Origin: Prostheceraeus crozeri
Lineage: Eukaryota; Platyhelminthes; Polycladida; Euryleptidae
Assembly: GCA_907163375.1 (NCBI GenBank)
Contig: CAJQUW010008708.1
Coordinates: 1-64,000, forward strand
Length of the DNA stretch: 64,000 bases
Direction of reading: 5' to 3'
Below, one piece after another: positions 31,632 to 41,776 of this stretch. The position numbers were made by a program, and so were the translations under genes. The notes under the pieces are model-generated. The model made no database searches. It saw only the letters and a list, made by a program, of their open reading frames with translations, and was not told the origin of the DNA. Position 1 is the first letter of the stretch. Each line of letters begins with the position of its first letter.

Positions 31632-32287
31632 TAACAGTGAATACTATCATTGCATCTCCAGAGTTTGGTATGATATTAGTTCGAAATCGAAATCGCTCTG
31701 GGCATTCCTGCGTTAAATCAATGAAGAGGTAGCCATGTGGCTTCTTCGTCACTTCATCATATATTTTCGAAAGAGTTTTTAGGCTGCTGAGGTAATATTT
31801 GTCGACTCAAGTGATGTATCTGACTACTATCTCTTGGATTCTTGAAAACCACCAAATAGTGTGTATTAAGACTTCTAGTTCTCTGCTCTTTTCCTCCATC
31901 AAAGATATTTTGAGTGATGTAGATGATAAAAGCTTGTCTATGGTGTGCTGTTTGAATAAACATTTCGGTTACATCTTTTGAAGATTTGCTTTCGCGAAGT
32001 AGATCATCCAACACGATCAAATCACCTGCTCGGTTATCTTCAGTTGGTGGTAACCCCTGTTTTACTTCGTATGCCTGCTGTCGAAGTGCAGAATGCAGAT
32101 CTGGTTGAAAAATACCGTAGTACCATTTAACCTGTTTTATTTTCTTATTAAACATCTCATCTCTGTATTGCAGTAGCTGAGTTACAAAAGTTGTTTTACC
32201 AGACTGACTTGGTCCGGCCACACACATTGTGCGGTCAGTGAATAGTCGAAAATCTGTCATTTCAGAGTCATTCAATATCATCATCAT
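31632..32287 (-). pseudogene. ATP: A32/FtsK-like genome packaging ATPase (fossil)
   Basis: Near the start, Walker A is GPSQSGKTTF (residues 25-34); Walker B is LIVLDDLL with the Asp pair at 94-95; 'IIYITQNIF' is the sensor-type block before 'LNTHYLVVFKNPRDSSQI'. The C-terminal 'PHGYLFIDLTQ' and 'ERFRFRTNI' are also typical. About 215 residues, normal for the family. It would pump element DNA into capsids. It looks broken about once. Confidence 0.85.
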
Positions 32288-32380
32288 TTACTAACACCCA
32301 TTATTTTGCTTAGTTAGAACTTAAAACATGTAAATTATTTCCAAACAAGTTTTATTGAAACGATAAACAGTTGTTTTAAT

Positions 32381-33154
32381 TTACCACATTTGAGTGTCTG
32401 CATCGAGAGTAGAATCGAAGGAACTCTTCAAGTCAGTTTGTGCATCCTGTCGCCTCAGTTTTAGCTTCATGCTGTCCCTCGATTTGCGCGTCCTTTTCTT
32501 GCTTTCATCAACCTCCTTGGCTTCTTTTCCATCGTTTGATTCTTTCGGCTCACTTGGTGTAGCAATGTCTTCAATATGAATTAAGCACTTGTCAATTGGT
32601 AATGGTTCATAAACCAATTGTAGAACCTTCATCTGAAGAGAAGCCAATTTACCACTTGAACCATGAGCGCCAATGTAAAGTACAGTAACGTGTACCAAAT
32701 CCATGTATCGCCCACGCTTGAGATCATCACAATCCATTGGGTTTGACAGCACATCAAACGCTTGGAAATCGTCAGATAATTTTAAGAAGAGAGTATCAAA
32801 CTCAGGTAGATCTTTGAATCCACTCCCTTCCTCCAACTTCTTCTTCCAATATACCTGAGCACTCTCAGGTAGTTCGACACATTCCTTTGCGAATGAATCA
32901 TTCATTTTTAGCATAGTTTGCTGCCATTTAGGAAATGTGACACGCATTTGTCTTAGATTGCTGTAGCTAGACGATGACATCCCATTGCTATGAAAAAATG
33001 GAACTTGTAAATATAATTCATCATCACCATAATTAAGCGCTTGAAAATAAAACGTGTTTCCGATTCCTTGAACCTTTCGCGTTGGTCTAAATTCCAAGAG
33101 ATCGCGATCAACAGCGTCGCCCTCTTCTTTAATTATGTGCATTTTAAGAGACAT
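32381..33154 (-). CDS. Unknown Polinton protein with basic C-terminal tail, 257 residues
   Basis: ATG 33154 (MSLKMHIIKEEGD) is chosen because a TATA box lies 76-86 bp upstream (33230-33240). The first ~190 residues form mixed strands: 'GIGNTFYFQALNYGDDELYLQVPFF', 'FDTLFLKLSDDFQAFDVL', 'LVHVTVLYIGAHGSSGKLASLQMKVLQLVYEP'. The tail is charged, 'KEAKEVDESKKRTRKSRDSMK', like a nuclear localisation signal. It is the first minus-strand gene after three small ones and stands next to the ATPase. A single-strand-binding or other replication protein is possible; I do not recognise the family. Looks whole. Confidence 0.6.
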   Translation of the reverse strand: MSLKMHIIKEEGDAVDRDLLEFRPTRKVQGIGNTFYFQALNYGDDELYLQVPFFHSNGMSSSSYSNLRQMRVTFPKWQQTMLKMNDSFAKECVELPESAQVYWKKKLEEGSGFKDLPEFDTLFLKLSDDFQAFDVLSNPMDCDDLKRGRYMDLVHVTVLYIGAHGSSGKLASLQMKVLQLVYEPLPIDKCLIHIEDIATPSEPKESNDGKEAKEVDESKKRTRKSRDSMKLKLRRQDAQTDLKSSFDSTLDADTQMW

Positions 33155-33229
33155 TTTGTTGTTGTTGCTGTTGTACTCCCACTGACGAATGATCACTTGA
33201 AAATGACTCCTGAAAGCTCGCACGCCTAT

Positions 33230-33240
33230 CTTATATAGCC
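33230..33240 (-). promoter_or_regulatory. TATA box of the 257-residue gene
   Basis: GGCTATATAAG on the minus strand, the same word as the gene Y box at 14752-14763. The start codon follows 76 bp downstream. Confidence 0.65.
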
Positions 33241-33294
33241 TTCAATCAATGTCAATGAGTAATTGATGACGTGTCGATTTCTGATTTGTTGGCT

Positions 33295-33690
33295 TTATGC
33301 CAGCAATGCGACACCTGTAATAATTCTTCCTAGAGGACTGTCAAGCACTTTGGAAATACTATTACTGATGTCATTTAGCATATCCATAAAGCCACCACCT
33401 CCATGTTGAATCATATTTCTCCTGACTTTATCACTACCCCTAGGATTCGAAAATTTGAGAATGTTTTTGATAGACGTAGGATTCAACAAAGGCTTGTATA
33501 TTGGAAGACATTTGTGAATTGTAAAGGCCAAATCACGTATGAAGTCATCACTTGAATTTTGAATTAATTCACACTTCCTCCGATTATTATGTATTTTATT
33601 CAATTTCCGCAATGCCTTCTTAAACTGACTTGAAGGTTTAAATGACCGTTTCTTTCGGGGAAAAGACCGTCGTTTTCTTTGTACAACCAT
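33295..33690 (-). CDS. Small basic Polinton protein with Gly-rich hydrophobic end
   Basis: From ATG 33690 the 131-residue product starts with a strongly basic run (MVVQRKRRSFPRKKRSFKP), continues with a helical middle 'IQNSSDDFIRDLAFTIHKC' and 'LNPTSIKNILKF', then 'RRNMIQHGGGGFMDMLNDI' and a hydrophobic end 'LGRIITGVALLA'. The order of a KR-rich segment, a Gly-Gly-Phe turn and a hydrophobic tail resembles small proteins often found in Polintons. A core or membrane-active protein comparable to adenovirus small virion proteins is possible. Looks whole. Confidence 0.55.
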   Translation of the reverse strand: MVVQRKRRSFPRKKRSFKPSSQFKKALRKLNKIHNNRRKCELIQNSSDDFIRDLAFTIHKCLPIYKPLLNPTSIKNILKFSNPRGSDKVRRNMIQHGGGGFMDMLNDISNSISKVLDSPLGRIITGVALLA

Positions 33691-33945
33691 ATTTCTTTTT
33701 TTTACAACAATGAATGAGAAGAAAGCGAATAACATTATTGCTTAATACATACAATGATGATAATTCAAACTACAAATAGCATTGTTGCTCAATACATACA
33801 TGTAATACACGATGTCACTTCAAACATTGACAGATGGTAGTTTATAGTCATTAATGTCACTTAAGGTTTGTTTCGTTGCAATTATCAACTGTTTAAGATC
33901 ACTCATTAAGTCCATCGAGAGGGGACAACACCTACAACATGACAT

Positions 33946-34431
33946 TTAGGCGTACAAACGCAGAAGATTCGCATAGTATGCTCGAAACTTAGCAGTGTCA
34001 TCTCGATCCAGCGCCGCCACGTTGATGCTGACGGATGGTGGACCAGCAAATACGTCAACTTTCAATTTTACACCATCTTCTTTATAATGGCTGAACGTTA
34101 TCAGGTCATGCAGGCATGTGTTGAAAAATCGCGTTCTGTTATAGCAATAACAGCGAGAATGAGTAGGAATTGTCTCAGTTCCACTTAGTGGTTGGAACAC
34201 TTCTTCAAGCCAAAATTTGGTCACTCTTGTCAGCACTTCAATCAATGCGTTCATTAGGATTTTCTGCACCTCAACGTTGTCTTCACACTTGAAGAATTTT
34301 ACAATGTCCTCCATCAAATCTACTAAGTCAGCTTTGTAACCTGTTACGTCGTCACTACAATAAAATATAAATCCTTTGAATTTCTTGCCTTGATGAACAA
34401 GTGCTACAGGGATATAGCTGCTGAAGGTCAT
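33946..34431 (-). CDS. Unknown 161-residue Polinton protein
   Basis: From ATG 34431 (MTFSSYIPVALVHQGKKFKG) the frame is whole. It has a central helical stretch 'DLVDLMEDIVKFFKC' and 'IEVLTRVTKFWLEEVFQPL', five Cys residues, and a C-terminal part 'KLKVDVFAGPPSVSINVAAL'. A TATA-like word (GGCTATAAGAG, about 34493-34503, complement) lies 62-72 bp upstream. No family recognised. It lies between the RING gene and the small basic protein, within the accessory block next to the right terminal repeat. Confidence 0.55.
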   Translation of the reverse strand: MTFSSYIPVALVHQGKKFKGFIFYCSDDVTGYKADLVDLMEDIVKFFKCEDNVEVQKILMNALIEVLTRVTKFWLEEVFQPLSGTETIPTHSRCYCYNRTRFFNTCLHDLITFSHYKEDGVKLKVDVFAGPPSVSINVAALDRDDTAKFRAYYANLLRLYA

Positions 34432-34554
34432 GCTCAATCTTGTTCAATGAATGAATGAATGAATGAGTGAAACAAAAACCATTATCTCTCTCTCTTATAG
34501 CCAGGCTAAAGCATTAATGACCAATGAAAAGCGAGGCTGATGAGTCATCATGAT

Positions 34555-35076
34555 CTATACACATTCGTATATGATGTTACAAAACCCTTGACAAAGAGGA
34601 CATTTCTTTATATTAATATTCTGTTTATGATAACAATGAGAACATAAAACAAAGTGTTCACATGGGAGCAAGAGAATGGACCTTGGTCGTTCAAAGCAGT
34701 CAACACAGTTCACTTCGCACAGCAATTTAAATGTCTCGTTTTCCAATTTTCGCCTCTCATCCAAATGAATTCCACGGTCTGCCGAATAACTTGGAGAAAT
34801 AATTTTTGACGAATGTCTCTCTTCTGATCTCCCAGTCACGTCTCGCTGTTTCAAAATTGCTGTCTTAAATTCAGGCATCTCATTATAATTTGATGGCGAA
34901 AAATCTTCTATCCAACTGTGATTTAAATTTAGTCTTGTAGTACTTTCAAGTAAATCCATTAACCGCTCAATTAGTTCGCCAGCTCGGATGGTTTCATTTA
35001 AGTTTGTAACTGTTCTTATAGCTCGGAATGAAAAACCAAGATCTCTTGCAACAATCCATGATGTTGGACGACCATT

Positions 35077-35082
<6 letters not shown>
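34555..35082 (-). CDS. IAP-like E3 ligase with UBA-like segment and C-terminal RING
   Basis: ATG 35082 opens a 175-residue frame. Residues 10-50 (ARDLGFSFRAIRTVTNL...LIERLMDLLES) look like the UBA domain of inhibitor-of-apoptosis proteins. The last 50 residues are a C3HC4 RING as in IAPs: C-x2-C (CVDC), 'ILLLPCEHFVLCSHC', then 'CPLC'. There is no BIR repeat. The intact gene probably marks host proteins with ubiquitin and may block apoptosis; that is inference from the RING type. It is the outermost minus-strand gene, just inside the right terminal repeat. Looks whole. Confidence 0.8.

Positions 35083-35115
<33 letters not shown>
35083..35115. repeat. (AT)n microsatellite before the RING gene
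   Basis: About 33 bp of pure AT directly abuts the RING start codon on the 5' side and the inner edge of the right terminal repeat on the other. Translation through it gives a meaningless YIYI string. Confidence 0.9.
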
Positions 35116-35118
<3 letters not shown>

Positions 35119-35128
35119 TGTGATAGAA

Positions 35129-35799
35129 ATTTGACAAAAGAACACAAAATAGAAATGAAGGATTCAATGGTCACAATGGTCACAATTTTCTCAATCGAAC
35201 ACAAACCATAATAATAATAAACAATTCTCCATGCATATAATATATGTATATGTATAGATATAGATAGCCTTCAACATAATCATTCAAAAATAACAAGTTC
35301 AGCATTAGAACATCTGCGTACTCATCCTCAACACAATTAGAACATTACGTACTCATCCTCAACACAATTAGAATATTACGTACTCATCCTCAACACAATT
35401 ACAGCAATCCTCAACGTTTCAATCCTCACACTTTGCCATTCATGTTCAAATTAACAAGTCTAGAACATTTAAAAGTACCTAACCGAACTCACATCATCAA
35501 CACATTACACTATTCTCTTCACAACTAACACAAAACAGTAAACTTGTGTTCGCAATCAACACTTCAAATAACAGACGACTACAACCACAAGATCAAGTTT
35601 AAAAACAAATCGGTACATTAGGTTCCAATTCAAAATGTACTAATCCTGTTCGGTACATTTAGGTTCCAATTCAAAATGTACTAATCCTGTTCGGTACATT
35701 TAGGTTCCAATTCAAAATGTACTAATCCTGTTCGGTACATTTAGGTTCCAATTCAAAATGTACTAATCCTGGGACAGTATGAGCACTCTTTATACTACT
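35129..35799. repeat. Polinton terminal inverted repeat, right
   Basis: The complement of 13589-14253. Four copies of the 41-bp unit lie at the outer end and two copies of the 9-bp unit at the inner end. Apart from those counts I see only about two differences from the left repeat. Confidence 0.9.
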
Positions 35800-35805
35800 G
35801 ACGAA
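35800..35805. repeat. Polinton target site duplication, right
   Basis: gacgaa, identical to 13583-13588. Confidence 0.9.
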
Positions 35806-37400
35806 GATGGGGAAATGATCTATGACTTTGAGAAAATAAAAAACAGATAGTACCAATATGGAAAAGGCCTATTTAGTAAGAGGTCACGAAATTCATCTGA
35901 ACACACTGACCAGATCGAGCTGACACCTGATGAGTACGAGCCGGAAGTGATGATGGACGAGATAAGAGCATCAATAAAGAAATTAAAATGTCACAAAGTG
36001 GCAGGTCTTGATGGAGTGACATCGGGAATGTTGAAGTCAGGCGGCGACACCGTGCCTAAGGCGCTTAAAGCGATTAATGATGACGTTTGGTATTCTGGGA
36101 TATGGCCGGAGGATTGGAAAATGTCCGAGCCAGTGATAATACCGAAGGTGCGTGGTACACAAGATTGTGCCAACCACAGAACCATCAGCTTGATTTCACA
36201 CGCAGGAAAGATTATGATGGAAGTTTTGCGAGGCCGCTTGGCCCATTATCTGAACCCCGTAATGGCAGAAGTACAATTCGGCTTCATTTCTGGCAAAGTC
36301 ACTATGGATGCCATACGTGCGTTGAGGAACGTCATCAAGAAAACACAGAAAAGGCAAGAGAAAGAACTGTGGGTGACGTCTGTGGATTATGCAAAGGCAT
36401 TTGATTCGGTCGACCATCAGGCCCATTGGAAGTCGATGTTTAAATTTGGTGTCCCAACGCATTTATTTTGGCTCCTGAAATCCCTCCACGATAACGCACA
36501 AGGCATGATGCGGGTGGGTCAAGACCAAACGGAGAAATTCAAATTCGAACAAGGAGTAAGACAAAGCTGCCCTTCATCTACGCTCCTTTTTCTCACGTGC
36601 GGAGAAGACATCTCGCGAAGAGTGGAAGCCGAACTGACTGAACGCGCAGGCATAACAGGTGGAGGACCCTCAGATACGCTGATGACACAGCTTTACTGGC
36701 GAGCAGTCGGATCCAGTTGGAGCGCGAGGCACAGCTGCTGAAGAAGCAGAGGGAGAGATTCGAGCTGCAAATCAACACCTCAAAGACTGTTTCAATGGCA
36801 ATCTCGGAACAACAAGTACAACAATCACCTGCAGTTGGTAGCACAGCAATGAACTGCGTGCAGCAGTTCATGTACCTGGGATCCACTGAAACGACGAGAG
36901 GCAGCAGTGAGCAGGACATTAAAGCACGTTTGGCCATTGTTAGAAACGCCACCTACCAGCTTGTGGATGTGTGGAAGAGCAAAGACATCAGCCTGCGCCT
37001 AAAGAAACCACTTGTGAAGAGCTTGATATGGAGCATCGCGTCGTACGGAGCAGAGAGTTGGACATTGAGAAAAGTGGACGAAAGGAGAATCAATGCATTC
37101 GAGATGTGGGCCTGGCGGAGACTCCTAAGGATCAGCTGGTGTCAGCGGAAAACGAACGAATGGGTGCGAGACAAAGTGGAAGTGTCAGAAAACAATCGAC
37201 TGCTGGAGACTATCAAGCGGAGGAAATGGGCAAAGTACGCGCATTGGAAGCGGAGACCCGACAGCCTGGTGTTGGCGACGATCGAAGGCAAAGTGGAAGG
37301 ACGAGCGAAGAGAGGAAGAAGGAGAAAGGCGTGGATTGACGATCTTCGAGGGACGCCCACGGCCCGGTGAACGGGCTACGGCATTGAACCTGAACCTGTT
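35806..37400 (+). mobile_element. RTE-like LINE, 3' part with reverse transcriptase
   Basis: This continues 12975-13588. The frame 35947-36741 holds 'HKVAGLDGVTSGMLKSGG', 'NHRTISLISHAGKIMMEVL', motif A 'SVDYAKAFDSVDH' and motif B 'FEQGVRQSCPSS' (usual QGVRQGCPLS). Motif C RYADD lies at about 36673 in the next frame, which continues to 37370 as the C-terminal domain 'MWAWRRLLRISW...RRKWAKYAHW...GRRRKAWIDDL'. One frameshift separates the two around 36660. A stop also lies early (about 35850). The end 'gaacctgaacctg' near 37390 suits RTE elements, which end in short repeats. Fairly recent but dead. Confidence 0.85.
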
Positions 37401-38089
37401 ATGATCTCCGTCAATCAGACGCCAGGCACGCGGGAACAGGGGGGATATGGAGGGCTGAGTCCCCTCAAATATTTCCTAAACATTTCAGAATGATTTCTTT
37501 TTAATTACCATCCACGTGCATGTTTCTTCTGTCACATGACTATTGATTGTGCATGAATGAAGTAGAGCTCAAATGCAAAGCCCCACACACTGACACAGGA
37601 GTCAGATTGTCAATCTTCTAAGTTTGCTAGTGATGTGATGAACGGGAGTTTTCACTTATGCTCCGAGAACAAGTTGAATGGACGGGCAAACTCAATGCAT
37701 CTGTTGAAAAGCAAAAAACGCCTCTCATCGCATGCGCTCATCTATGACATGCAAATCTTTAGAATGTTATTGTCCCGATTCCATCAAATTTTAAGAAATC
37801 CCATCCACATGTCAGAGTCGTTTTGCCTACATCAGAATGTGATTGATTTCTGCCAGTATCACGACTTGATCACCATAGGATCCTAAAAACATCTTTACGA
37901 CAACATCGCCAGACGTCGGTCAGAGAAATTCGACTTATAATAATAATAATAATGAAGCGTATATATTTTCAGCAAAATGATAATCATTAGTACAGTGATA
38001 TAAGAAAGTCAAAGTGAAATGAGGCGCTGCACAAAAAAATAAAGATTCATAAATAAATACATGCATAACTGTCAAATTTGTTTACAAGT
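37391..38089. other. No gene seen
   Basis: Mixed sequence without a supported frame; a short (aat)n run lies at about 37937-37953. An 83-codon frame at 37635-37886 has no recognisable features and is probably chance. Confidence 0.45.
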
Positions 38090-38665
38090 TTTGATTTACA
38101 AAGATCGTGACATATGGGAAGAAAGATCGTCTATATTTTTCAGTTCGAGGAAGTTTCATAGTGAAATGATTTGAGTACGTGAATCGTTTTGGAACGTATC
38201 TATGCAGTAAATGGGTCTTTGACGTAGCTGCTTTCATGAAAAGCCTTTTGCTAATTTTTTCTCCTTCGATCAAGGCTGATTGGCTGAACTATTGTTTTGA
38301 CCGTCTTTGTAATTCCAGATTCATCAATTTACATGCACGATTGTCTAACCTTTGGATCTTGTTCTCGTTTTTTCGACAAATGAGTGAAAGCAGAGCAAGA
38401 GTATTCAATGACAGACCATATGTGGCCAGTGTAAACTTGAAGAAGGTCTGCAAGATTCACAAATTGTTTTAACTTTCTCAGGACAAAGAATCGGCGGTCA
38501 CATTTAGTCACAGTGTGAGCCATATGATGGTCCCATGTAATTTTGTTGTTAATCATTACCCCGAGAATCTTTACTTCGGATACAATGGGAATGGAGAAAT
38601 CACCAAAAGATAATGCTCTTGTTCGGTCACATAAAATAACACTGGATTTCGCTTTGTTGAGTATA
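38090..38665 (-). mobile_element. LINE reverse-transcriptase C-terminal fragment
   Basis: On the minus strand, 38556-38640 reads 'CDRTRALSFGDFSIPIVSEVKILG' and continues 'DHHMAHTVTKCDRRFFVLRKLKQF' and 'LLQVYTGHIWSVIEYSC'. This is the segment after the YADD box in CR1/Jockey-type LINEs (G-V-x-I...W..H...K...R...LR.LK; Y...I..V.EY). A stop at about 38329 ends it and the remaining 240 bp are eroded. The 802-bp transposon at 38666 cuts it off on the 5' side. Confidence 0.65.
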
Positions 38666-39467
38666 CATAGAGTAGGTATACTAGGTAGAGTGGTAACTCC
38701 GCATTTATTAAATCCTCAATGTGTATACACTTTCGATTTTATTAAATGAACTCGAGGTCAATACAATTTATTGTCACCAAATGTGAGATATGCATATTTT
38801 TGCAGTTTTGAAGAAATTACCACGGAATTGAGTGATCATGATAGTAATGCAGAAGGAATGATGGCATTTTACAGATTCTCAGAATCATGACAGCCTTGGA
38901 AATTTAATGTTTGTTAAATTAGCAATTCGATCACAGGCAACCGGCCACTAGCAGAGCAAAAATCACAGAATCAAAGACAATGATTTCAATTAACTTTGAA
39001 AGATGTAAATATAGGTCCACATTACTATTCAGATTCAAGAAATGAAACATGAACTTAGTGATCGAATCATAAAATCATGCCGCTGAAAATTGAATTAAAA
39101 ACGTTGAGACTTGAAATTTCAGCCAAGAAAGCACGAATAATATCTCGACTTTTTCATGAAGACTTTCATTATAATGCGGATCATGAAATTCCCTTGATAA
39201 TCAGCTGAATTTCTGCTTAGTTACGATGCTTTTCAGCAAATATTCATTACTTTTGATATCCAACTTGTCTCATACTACTTATATAGGAGTGTCATCTCGG
39301 TAGTATATAAATTGGCAAAATTGTGACTTTTTCAAAAGTGCTCAAATAAATTTTTGGACCACGGGAACGTATTCTCGGCAAGAAGCAGAATCTTTTGATA
39401 CAAAAATTTTCACTGTATACAGATACTTTTTTGAGTCGACACTCTACCTATACATCCCTACTCTATG
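38666..39467 (+). mobile_element. Non-autonomous inverted-repeat transposon, copy A (802 bp)
   Basis: Ends are CATAGAGTAGG...GGTAGAGTG, imperfect inverted repeats of about 28 bp. The interior is noncoding and matches 50001-50846 (copy B) along its whole length with many small differences. No target duplication is seen around copy A; copy B has a probable one. The family is not recognised. Confidence 0.75.
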
Positions 39468-39711
39468 CTTCTGACCCAGGCTGCATCGACTACGGAGAGC
39501 GACCATCAATGCGATCAACGGAAAGAACTTTATCCATCGAATGATTCATAGTGAAATTACTTCTCATTGACTTCTTATCTTCTTCCTTGATTATTTGTAA
39601 TCGTTATGCGCCTGTCATTTCGAAATATAGCATATTATTACCATTACTATGAATCTGGTGAATGGTAAAACAAGACGAAGATTCAACCAATCAGGCATGA
39701 TTGAAGGTGGC

Positions 39712-40445
39712 GTGTGAAGTTAGCCGTAACAATATCCGCCATTATTGAAATTGACGATAAGAAACAAGGTGATTCTATCTTTACCCAAGTAACATCAGCT
39801 GTGGCCCAGATGAACAGTGTGCTGCTACAGACTGCAACAGTGTTGGTGTCAGGTAATTAGCGTGGACGCCTCTCTTAATGTAATGCTTCATGGGGATAGT
39901 GAATTTGAGTTATGTCAGATGCAGTTTGTTGAGAAAAGTGACGTTTGTTAGAACTAGTCAGAAGCATGAGTTGAATTTGATTACTTTTGGGGAGCATGAG
40001 GATGGTATGCGCTCTTATGTTGAAGTTGAATTAAAATTTTGCAGTCGTCATTACAATGACATAGTGTTACTGTAAAAGCTCTTTCGTTGATTAGTTGTGT
40101 GCCCCTATTCAGTCTAAGATTATGACATCCGAAGTTCGTAATGTGAAACCGTTGTCTAATTTACTGCTTGCGGACACATTCGAGTGCGCCGAAAAACCGA
40201 TCGATAGTATTTTAGGGACTGATCATACGCGCGTACGTACGATGTTTTACTCGATCATAGAATTAGAATCACAGACGGGTTGGCAGCTGATAATTCTGTA
40301 TTCGGATGGATAGTGCATGGACCAATCGGTGAGGCTACGACAGAAATAGGTCTACGACAAGTGCAGATGAATTTGAATATAAATCATTGGCACACTCCCA
40401 ATAAGTGTATTCGGTGGGTTGATGTGAGTGGCACACGCGATTTTA
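39712..40445 (+). mobile_element. BEL/Pao-type LTR retroelement fragment (fossil)
   Basis: Protease-region similarity: 'NSVLLQTATVLVSG' near 39818, 'CAPIQSKIMTSEVRNVKPLSN' from 40096, 'EKPIDSILGTDH' near 40193, and 'DNSVFGWIVHGPI' near 40293. This order (retropepsin region, then a D-x-L-x-G-x-D block, then GW-hydrophobic-x-GP) is typical of BEL/Pao Pol. No LTR, capsid or RT was found. The fragment is broken in several places and looks old. Confidence 0.6.
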
Positions 40446-40815
40446 ACAAGTGGTACGGCTAACTTCACATCCGTACCACTTTGAGGTCATTTTACCCATT
40501 TTCTCAGTTGCTATTGTGAATGTCGGTGAAGTAGTGGGTGGCACATGCTTTAGACGTGTTATTTTAGATGTCCATGTGGTTGAAAGCTCATAAATATGCG
40601 ATTTAAGATTTTTCCGGTAATTTGGTGTGGCCAACTTCACATCCGTGCCACCTCGAACTTTTGATCGACGATTTCTCGCAAACTGCTGCATTATTTTGGA
40701 AAATGAGTGGTGGCACAAGCTTGCACACTCTAGAACTATGTGTAAATGTTGTTTTCGAGAGTGGCACACGCGATTTTCGATGTGGTACGGATATTGTTAC
40801 GGCTAACTTCACACA
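40428..40815. repeat. Direct and inverted short repeats around gtggcacacgcgatttt
   Basis: gagtggcacacgcgatttt occurs at about 40426 and 40769; ggctaacttcacatccgt-like words occur at about 40458, 40628 and 40801; gtggcaca words recur in between. It may be a small composite or a decayed element end. No gene inside. Confidence 0.5.
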
Positions 40816-41425
40816 CCTAATATTTTTTACGAGTTGACTAGTTTCACGTACATGTTTGTTTAGGTCAAGTTATGAGAGATATAGGTATATTTTACAAGCA
40901 GGTAGGCCTGACGTCTTTTGAAATATTCCTTGAAAATTTTATATAAAACTCGATCGAGATCCCGGGATTGCGATTATCCAGTCTCGAAAATCCCGGGATT
41001 GGGAAAACGGCTCGAGATTGTAAACCCTACCGATACCAACACCGTTGAACTATCCTGCCTTTACTGCCGCCATCACCGCCACCACTACATCCGCTCCGTC
41101 ATTGCCACTGTGGATGCAAGTGACTTGCGAGCAGAATGACAACAGTAGTGTACAAGATGCGGTGGTAGACATAAATGAGTGTGATGGTTTGGGGTTGTCA
41201 TGGACAAGCCTGTGCAGTAGAAGTGTTTGGATTGAAAATCCGCGCGCGCCAGCACGGCCAATTTAGCTGTCTCTGTGTTCTATGAAGACGCCGGTGCCGG
41301 CCCTAGTAGACCGCTCACCACAGCAGACCCAAGTGGCGGCGGGATGACAGAGGAGGAGGAGACCTGGCGCGGCTCCAGCCGTTGAATTAATCACCAAATG
41401 GATTTAGACGCAGGCGAGGCCAGCG
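40816..41425. other. No gene seen
   Basis: Contains tcccgggattg twice (about 40960-40998) and a GC-richer part (41040-41420) with short frames of at most 73 codons that show no recognised motif. The GC rise continues into the 41426-41776 frame. Confidence 0.4.
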
Positions 41426-41776
41426 GTGAGACGTGCAGGTTCTGAGGAGGAGAAGGCGGAGGAGTGGTCTAATCTCAACGTGATTGACGAAGTGATTTCG
41501 ACTGCATGGTCTGTGAAGAGACCCACCCCAGTGTTTGCCGGCAGCGCACGACTGCTTGAGCACGACCACATTCACACAGACCCACATGCAACGTTGATTG
41601 AGTATGAGAATGGTGTCTCTTTCCGCTTGAACCGGAACACCGTTGAGGACCTAGTGAGAAATTATGGCATTCCTAAGGGTAGGAAGTTGATAATCTATTA
41701 TGAGGGAAGCCACGCATGTCAAGTTTTAGTGGCAAGTGGCCAAAGCATTGCAGGCTTTGTAAATGTTTGCGAATAA
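41426..41776 (+). CDS. Unrecognised 116-codon frame
   Basis: The frame looks protein-like: an acidic start (AGSEEEKAEEW), then 'VIDEVISTAWSVKRPTPVF', 'LEHDHIHTDPHATLIEYENG', 'VSFRLNRNTVEDLVRNYGIPKGRKLIIYYEG' and 'VLVASGQSIAGFVNVCE'. Composition and alternation of strands suggest a real domain, with GC content above the surroundings. No upstream exon or promoter is obvious, and I do not recognise a family. It may be an exon, an old transposon frame or chance. Confidence 0.3.
   Translation: MRRAGSEEEKAEEWSNLNVIDEVISTAWSVKRPTPVFAGSARLLEHDHIHTDPHATLIEYENGVSFRLNRNTVEDLVRNYGIPKGRKLIIYYEGSHACQVLVASGQSIAGFVNVCE

Larger units (their letters stand above)
13589..35799. mobile_element. Polinton/Maverick element, both ends present, several genes broken (fossil)
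   Basis: The ends read AGTAGTATAAAG inward on both sides, with inverted repeats of 665 and 671 bp and a perfect 6-bp duplication. Inside are the family's hallmark genes: protein-primed PolB, retroviral-type integrase with chromodomain, adenain-like protease, A32/FtsK-like ATPase, double jelly-roll major capsid protein and PY-like minor capsid protein. By eye the repeats differ by very few bases apart from tandem-copy number, so the insertion is young; even so, at least five genes are broken, PolB most (about five breaks). It sits in the middle of an RTE-like LINE. Confidence 0.95.
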
